Assembly (NCBI GenBank): GCA_965153355.1
Contig: OZ231127.1
Location: 87,048,001-87,112,000 of the forward strand
Direction: 5' to 3'
DNA length: 64,000 bases
Source: Flaccisagitta enflata
Lineage: Eukaryota > Chaetognatha > Sagittoidea > Aphragmophora
Positions 54,956-64,000 of this stretch are shown here, piece after piece (positions within the stretch are counted from its first letter, which is position 1; each line of letters starts with the position of its first letter). The position numbers and the translations under genes were made by a program. Below the pieces are notes generated by a model, which worked only from the letters and a program-made list of their open reading frames with translations, was not told where the DNA came from and did not search any database.

Positions 54956-55174
54956 ATAGTAGATACTCATAACAGGAGTCTCCCTCTTTATACTTATAAC
55001 AAGATGGCGACAGTTGCGTGCTCATTTTTGCAACTACACATCTTCCCTCACCCATTCGTCACATCCACCCTTCCTACCATTTTGACCTCCCTTACTTTCA
55101 TTCCCTACTTGGTTACAACCTTCCTTCCTTCTTTTCTTTCTTTGGTCCCTCACTTTCCTCCCTTTCTTCATTCC

Positions 55175-55545
55175 TTCCTCCCTTCTGGAACGATGACCTA
55201 TGCTTTCACATTTGATTCCGGGGACGCATTTGTTAATTCTTTCTTGCCATTTCTCCCTTTCTGCCTTCATTCCTTCCCTTTTCCTTTCAATCTTACCCTC
55301 CTCCCTTTTTCAGCAGCGACTTTAAAAGGTTGATGTACTGTAGCAAACAAAGGTGAATTTCCAGATGTCTGTCCCTCCATCCAAAATCACCCCTGTCATG
55401 CTTGTAGTTAGCCATCTCTTGTTTAAAATTTGCCCTCTCATGCCTCTAATCCGACCTTTCTGGCTTCAATCTCACCTTCAGATTACCCTCTCAGGCTTTG
55501 AATCTGCCCTCATACATCATATTGGCTCTCTTATGAGGCTTTGAG
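55175..55545 (+). mobile_element. R2 family remnants, degraded
   Basis: GAACGATGACCTATGCTTTC at 55188, then CAGCAGCGACTTTAAAAGG near 55312, GGTGAATTTCCAGATGTC, and core-like words TGCCCTCTCATGCCTCT. Both copies lack a recognisable right end. Tracts of CCTT flank them, as around copies 2-4. Confidence 0.45.
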
Positions 55546-56698
55546 TCAGAGTAGAAGACTGGCTTCCACCTCCCATCATTGGATAAGACCAAGTACTCAT
55601 GGATTTTCAAAGGAGATTGCCTAGTACTCATATCTAACTATTTGGGCACATTTAATTTTTGACCTACACAGGTTTGTCAAAATTAGAAAAAAAAATCATC
55701 GGGTGATGTTTCTGCTTTTTTTTTTTCAAATAAAAAAGGCAAAAGTGCCTAAGTTGTTGGACTTGAAGATAGTTTTAGTTGTTAACAAGTGAGTAGTAGA
55801 TTGGCTTCCACCAAAATCTTTAACCTACAATGCGTTCTCATGAAATTTCAAAAGAGATTGATTACTTTTTGAATATCAAATCCTTAACCTACACAGGTTT
55901 ATAATGGTTGTCTAAATATATTAAATAAATCAAGAGCATTTTGTGATATCTAATCTGAAACACTGTTTAACTGTAAGTGGCTTCTGCATTACCGCCCCTT
56001 CACAACTGTCTGCAATTGGGATGCCGTGTATCTCGTTTTTTTTACCACTTAAATGGTGCAATTCTTACATCCCTTCCATTTTCACAACATTTGATGGCAT
56101 AAGTGATGTAGTAGAATTGAGCTTCCACTCCACAAGAGTTGGTTGTGGACCAAATATTATTTACCATTTTGAATTTTATCTGCTTGGGTAAATAAACAGA
56201 GAAACTACCATGCAAGTGAGTAGGGAACGTCCTACCAGCCATTAACATAAACCATAATCGGGTCCTGCTTAGACGGCAAAGTGTTTGTAGTAGAAAAAAG
56301 CTTCCACTCTAATGATATTCATACATACATATATTGATCTTTGTTGATTAAACATTTCATTAGGCAAACTTAACGTTTCCCTGTATTGATATTGAATATC
56401 GCTTTACATGTTGTGATAGAAACAATTCATGAAATTTTATCTGTTTTGCACCTTTTCGTGAAAATCATTGCCAACAGATCTAAAACAGTCAGATATCTAC
56501 AATTTGTAAAGAATAAGATCATTAGACTAATGTCGCATGCGTCGGAAAGAAAGAAACACAGATACGCAGACAGACAGACAGTCAGACAGACAGAGAAAGG
56601 GGGTATAGCATTGCTCCCAATCGGGTGTAACACAAAAAAATGATGGAATGCTAAATCTCATGCCTTTAAATTGGGCATTTCAAGAAAACAAGGTAATA

Positions 56699-57308
56699 CC
56701 GGGTCATCAGCCTGAGATGCCGGATTCTGTTAAGCTTTTACTCAGAGATGCCACATATCTCAGATTTCATACTGATTGTCTCTTAAAGAGCATAGATTGA
56801 CGTTTTTTGTATCAAAATTTCATCAAAATTGGTCAAGTAGTTCAGATTTTACAAGTCTTTGAAGTAAAAACTAATTTTCTCTTAAAGGCAGAATTATCAA
56901 TAAAATTCATGAAAGAGAGCGATTTCAAATTTTTCTCTTTTTTAACAGTTTGAGCTTGGGAACATGTTAATGGTCTAGTATTAAAAAGATTAGATGTAGT
57001 TTCATAAATTTGTCAAATCACCTTTCACTTTGGACTAACAATGTGTCCCTGGCACAAAACATTGCAAAATAAGAGAATGAGGAAAAACGCTATTCCTCCA
57101 TTTTCCCATCAAAAAACAGAAGTGACAGAAAGGATGTTATTCACTTAAATACATGTAAAATCTAAACTACTTGACCGATTTTGATGAAATTTTAATACAA
57201 AAAATGTCAATCTTTACTCTTTAAGCGACAATCAGAGTGAAATTCGTGGTACATATCATCTCAGAGTAAAAGCTTAACATAATCCGGCATCTCAGGCTGA
57301 TGACCCGG
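56699..57308. mobile_element. TA-flanked TIR element with about 170-bp arms
   Basis: Left CCGGGTCATCAGCCTGAGAT, right ATCTCAGGCTGATGACCCGG, TA each side. Arms continue through GTTAAGCTTTTACTC/GAGTAAAAGCTTAAC to TCAAGTAGTTCAGATTTTAC. Total 610 bp, non-coding, in the spacer of the large inverted repeat. Confidence 0.7.
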
Positions 57309-57395
57309 TATGGTGTATCACAAGGCCCTCAATTGGGGATATTGTGTTGGCGCATCTCTAAGCCAAGAATTCTGGCCAATAATATCTCCTTCTCG

Positions 57396-57430
<35 letters not shown>

Positions 57431-57583
57431 TTTTTCTCTTTTTCGCTCTCTCTTTCTTCTTCTTGTTTATGTCTCAACTGCCTCTTTTTGTCTTTGCTGC
57501 TTTTCTTTCTGTCTGTCCCTCTGTTTGTTTTGTTACTCTCCTCTCATTTTTACTTCCTTTTCTCTCCTTTTCCTTCTCTCAAA

Positions 57584-57730
57584 GGGAAAATTAGTCTCAC
57601 TCAGAGGAAAATTAGTCTCACTAGAGGGACTGCTCACTAAAATTCCCTTTAGTGAGACAAAATAATAATCTCACTGGAGGGAATTTTAGTGAGAAAAAAT
57701 TCCCTCCAGTGAGAAAGTCGCACTAAGGGT
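57584..57730. repeat. Second cluster of CCCTYYAGTGAGA motifs
   Basis: AGTCTCACTCAGAGG, AGTCTCACTAGAGGG, CCCTTTAGTGAGAC, ATCTCACTGGAGGG and CCCTCCAGTGAGAA in alternating orientation. With the first cluster it brackets the spacer of the large inverted repeat. Confidence 0.68.
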
Positions 57731-57844
57731 ATCCACCCCTCTCGAACTGTTAGTCGTGGAATTACTAAACTGTGTGTATTTCATGACTAAAAGTTATTTT
57801 TTCAATGCCATTTTACCACGATTGCAATGACTCTACCACAATAC

Positions 57845-57881
<37 letters not shown>

Positions 57882-57894
57882 CACTTTTCTCTTT

Positions 57895-57975
57895 TTAGTC
57901 GCGGATACGCGTCTCTAAAACTTGCCGTGTCAGTTGGTCCGTTGCTCAACCGGTCAACCGGTCCATAAATTTTTC
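57895..57975 (+). repeat. R1 left part
   Basis: TTTTTAGTCGCGGATACGCG then CTCTAAAACTTGCCGTGTC and GGTCCGTTGCTCAACCGGTC. Confidence 0.5.
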
Positions 57976-58402
57976 ACATTCAGTGTATATTCAGTGACTA
58001 AGTTAAGTTGCCTTCATTCCTTTGACAATCTTTGTACTTCTCATCCCACCACCCCATTCATGTGTGACTGTTTGTCTCTCTCTCTCTCTGTCTCTCTTTT
58101 TTTCTGTCTCTCTATTTTTCTGTCTCTCTTTTTTTTTCTGTCTCTCTATTTTTCTGTCTCTCTTTTTTTTCGGTCTCTCCTTTTTTCTGTCTCTCTGTCT
58201 GTCCACCCTCCATTGATCCTTTCACTAAAAGATAGTAAATATCAATCTTATTTCATATTTCACTACTAACATTGTGTTGTAGGATATTTGCATCGGGATT
58301 TAAAACAATAACGATTCAAACAATAACGATTCTGGGCAATGAATCAATTGTCCATACTGGCGCTACTTAGCTTAACTTCGATGGGGTTCCTACATTTTCC
58401 TG

Positions 58403-58435
58403 NNNNNNNNNNNNNNNNNNNNNNNNNNNNNNNNN
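58403..58435. other. Assembly gap (Ns)
   Basis: 33 consecutive Ns directly beside the right arm of the large inverted repeat. Confidence 1.
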
Positions 58436-59154
58436 AGAGAGATGTTCCCTCACGATATTATGTTTCGAAATGATATTTTCGGACCCTCATCAGACTGATC
58501 AGACTGCCAGAGGGCGTCCTGCATATTTTTTTCCGCCTCGTGTCCTTGCTGATATCGACGATTTTAAAGCTTAATCGCGGTCTGTTAATCCCTGATATGA
58601 AATACTGGAAAAAAAGAAATAGAATATGTGATATTTCCCAATGGCAGTGACTAATATCTGGAAAATGGAAATTATCGGTTTACTCGGGCTTCCTCTTTCC
58701 TCAATGACTCATTAACAACCATTCGCACGAATTATGAATCTGGCGACTCTTTTTTTTTTTTCTCTTTTGTTTCTCAAATTTGTTAATATATTCTTAGTTC
58801 GTTTTGATTCATTTAACAATGAAACGGCGGACATGGTGTTTGCCCTGTTGCGTGGTTTCCAGAGGGTTATCTTCATGGTTGGGGCAAAGTCTTATGACTT
58901 TCAGATCCGTCTTCATCAGTGCCCACTTGACTCACTGGTTCGTGTATTTTGAGTTCTCACTCATATTCGACCTTTAACTTTCCCATTATCCGATTTCTCT
59001 TTGATCCTATTGTAATGATTTACGTCATGTTATTTTAGATTAGTTTGTCTGCTACACTTTGTGTGAATAAACAACATATATAAAGGGGGAAAAAGGGGGA
59101 AGAGAACAGAAAAATAAAGAGAGAGAGAGAGATAAAAAAACTTCGGCTCCGAAA

Positions 59155-59747
59155 TAATTTGGAAAAAAGTCGAAGAATACCTTCGGCTTTTTGAGACCTA
59201 CGGCGGAAATCGATTTTCCCTTTTTCTCATGAGGAGTTTGGGGAAGTTGATCTGCTTTTCCGGCCGAATGCCACTACGCATGAAATTGATAGCTAAGAAA
59301 GAGCTAATTCTCCTCTTTCAGATGACGCCAAGCAGAATTCTGTGTCATTAATAGTTTTGGAGCAATGATTTTTTGAATCTTTTTTTATTTGTCCACATTT
59401 TTTGCATTTTTCTCAAAAACGAGGAAACAAGTTAGTTGAAGTCTAATTGAACTTTGAAATGTTCCAGGTGATAATTGTGCATCCTGGCAGCACAGTCTAC
59501 CTTTCATTTCAACTACAGACTATATGAGAGGCTTTGTCCGTCAGTCAATCCATCGGTCTGTTGGTCCGTTTGTCCATCCGAGTGGAAAAGTGGAAAAACA
59601 AGGGGTCTAGATGCTTGTGTGTTGAGGTTGAGGTTGGGGTGTGGATGGGGGTTGGATGCCCCTGTCCACCTGTTTGCAACTCTTGTTTTTTTTTCTCAGC
59701 ATTTACGACTTTTTTCCTACGGCGATTAGCCGCCTTTATTGGTAAAA
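59155..59747 (+). repeat. R3 interspersed repeat, copy 2, with R1-like part
   Basis: AAAAGTCGAAGAATACCTTC, GGCTTTTTGAGACC, CAGATGACGCCAAGCAGAAT, an R1-like GGTCTGTTGGTCCGTTTGTC stretch, and ATTTACGACTTTTTTCCTAC then GGCGATTAGCCGCC. Present only in the right arm of the large inverted repeat. Confidence 0.52.
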
Positions 59748-60165
59748 GAAATGATAGAAAATCAAATTGGAACTAGAATTTCTGATTCAAACGACAACAA
59801 GTCCAATCTTTCCTGGACAGGCCATAAAAGAATCAAAATAATGGCGAATCGGAAGTAATTACAGCATGTAGTATTTAACAGCGTTTCCATGACAATTTCT
59901 GGAAAACTTTTACAGCAAAAAAAAAAAAAAAGAAACAAACAAACAGGAAACACAGAATGATATTAAATAACAACAGAATAAAGTAACAAACAAAAACAAA
60001 CAAAAAAAACCCATCCAAACAAACAAACGAACAAAACCTAAATCAAGCACAAACAAACGAACAAAACATAAATCAAGCAAAGTCACAAAAAGACAGAGAC
60101 CAAGCAAAACACCTCACATAAAACAAAAAAAAAAAAAAAAAAAAAAAAAACAAAAAAAAAAAAGA

Positions 60166-60426
60166 ATGTCGAGACGACATTTACTGAACTCTACGGAAGG
60201 ATACCAAAATTACTCCTCTTGTACCCAAGAAGAGGCTCAAGATGAAAGACAAAGACTCCTCGATGACGATCAACAGCCAATTCAGCAACAACAGCAAGAA
60301 CATCAGCAAGAACACCGGCAAGAACATCAGCAAGAACATCAGCAGGAACATCAGCAGGAACATCAGAAACACGTTTGTCTACATCAGTGTTTTAGTATCT
60401 TAAAAACAAGGATTCACGACCAATAG
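60166..60426 (+). CDS. Unknown Gln-rich ORF, right arm of the large inverted repeat
   Basis: 86 codons beginning MSRRHLLNSTEGYQ, then an acidic Asp/Glu/Gln section, then tandem QEHQ pentad-like repeats. Not recognised. A diverged copy lies in the opposite arm on the other strand (53415-53630) with the same start and the same first 27 residues, so the frame has survived duplication. Homopolymer A tracts lie directly upstream. It could be a real small gene or exon, or a translated repeat of the element carrying it. Confidence 0.35.
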   Translation: MSRRHLLNSTEGYQNYSSCTQEEAQDERQRLLDDDQQPIQQQQQEHQQEHRQEHQQEHQQEHQQEHQKHVCLHQCFSILKTRIHDQ

Positions 60427-61072
60427 GTAGTCACTTTCAGGTGGGAAGGGCCAAGGGGCAGTAACGCTCAGAAATTACAATTTCAGCCGATTTCGCGTCA
60501 TCCCATATTTCGCGTTGCCAACAGACAGACGGACCTACGGACACGGCCTCTCATAGAATCGATGAGCAGATAAGCAAGCGACATAAAAATTGTAAGGATA
60601 TTCATGAAAGACTCTTTTCAATCGATCCATTTCCACGTTTACAGTCTGGAGGCTATTCACACGAACTTCTTAAGGTTCTCTTAAGGAATGTGATTTCAAG
60701 GAAGGTACTTAAGGATGGTCCTACGGCCAAGTATTACTCAAGGAGTATTCACATGTTGGATCTTTGAGAGATGCTTAAGTACCCTAACTTCAAGTGATAC
60801 TCAGAAACTTAAGGGATACTTTCAAGAATCTTGAGGATGGTACTCAATTTTGAATAAGGAAGGATGTTTTTGAGAAAAAACTGAAATCTTCCTCAAATAT
60901 GCAATACAGTTTTTTTAATTGAAAAAAAAAAATTAACATCCCTGTTTTGAAACTAAGCAACTAACATCCATATGTAAATTTGTTTCTCAGTTTATTTTGG
61001 TATTTGTAGGTTCTTGTGTCTATGACCATTTCTGTGTCTCTGTCTCCCTTACTCTCATTTCTGGTGTTAGTG

Positions 61073-63690
<2,618 letters not shown>

Positions 63691-64000
63691 TCTCGTTCTC
63701 TCTCTCCTCTCTCTGGCTGTCTCTGTTTCTGTCTCTGTCTCTCTCTCCAACTCAGCAGGGTGCAGAGTCGTGTGTCCGTGACTAATAATGGACTCAAGAG
63801 TTTCACTTGCCCACGCTACACATGGATCAACTTTTGTTTACTTTGTATGCTACTCAAAATTGTTGATTTCAGGGCTCAAAAATGCATCACAAACAATGAT
63901 GACGTCACAAATAAGGAATTGTCATTGGTCACGAATGCACTGCATCCAATGCGCTATTTCGAGATTGTTACATCTGATCATGTAGTAATGGACCAAAGTG

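Larger units (their letters stand above)
58438..60646. repeat. Right arm of the large inverted repeat
   Basis: Mirror of the left arm; begins just after the N gap with CCTCACGATATTATGTTTCG and ends CGTTTACAGTCTG. Differs by base changes, indels in A/T runs and QEH repeat number, and by an extra R3 segment at 59155-59747, so it is not an identical assembly duplicate. Confidence 0.8.

Noticed and set aside
53173-60646. Large inverted repeat as a simple assembly artefact
   Set aside because: The arms differ by substitutions, indels and a 590-bp R3 segment, which an artificial duplicate would not show; the gap still leaves some doubt.

Overview
This is a eukaryotic, almost certainly animal, window. 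It has spliced genes with long introns, very long dinucleotide arrays, many interspersed DNA-transposon relics, one run of Ns (58403-58435) and no compact operons. A divergent ionotropic receptor (IR) of the kind known from protostomes points to a protostome, perhaps an arthropod. I cannot name the species.

Two genes can be supported. The first is a plus-strand six-exon gene (10429-26146) encoding a predicted 276-residue two-pass membrane protein. It has the topology and eight-cysteine extracellular loop of the BK-channel beta subunit (KCNMB/TipE-like) family. All splice phases agree, and the conserved blocks fall in the family order: TM1, CxCGxxC...PC, paired Cys, FSC, TM2. The second is a minus-strand ionotropic glutamate-receptor-like gene (15814-20498) lying wholly inside the 10.8-kb third intron of the first. 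It carries S1, M1-pore-M3, S2 and M4 in order. It also has two in-frame stops and two frame breaks at homopolymers, so it is most likely a pseudogene. One stop (TAG) falls exactly on the pore Q/R-site codon.

Region by region: 1-10.4 kb holds interspersed repeats, CTT/CT tracts and five copies of a mobile family called R2 here. 10.4-26.1 kb is the KCNMB-like gene, with its exon-2 end amplified into a 70-bp array and its introns filled with R1/R2 repeats, MITEs and the antisense IR. 26.1-37 kb holds TIR elements, AAC and CT arrays, a five-level nest of transposons and a 376-bp satellite. 37.1-39.2 kb is an 81-bp minisatellite. 39.2-53 kb holds more R1/R2 copies, CA and AAC arrays, hAT and TA-flanked MITEs and a 3.4-kb composite with long TIRs. 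53.2-60.6 kb is a large imperfect inverted repeat that carries a glutamine-rich ORF in each arm. 61-63.7 kb is a giant GT/CT array.

The most unusual system is the R2 family. It has constant ends (about 60-70 bp inverted termini beginning GGGCAGCGGCCCC plus a one-sided tail of about 90 bp with a hairpin), while nearly every copy carries a different central minisatellite. This layout resembles Helentron-associated (HINE/pearl-like) non-autonomous elements. Nearly all other long open frames are translations of simple repeats and are not listed as genes.
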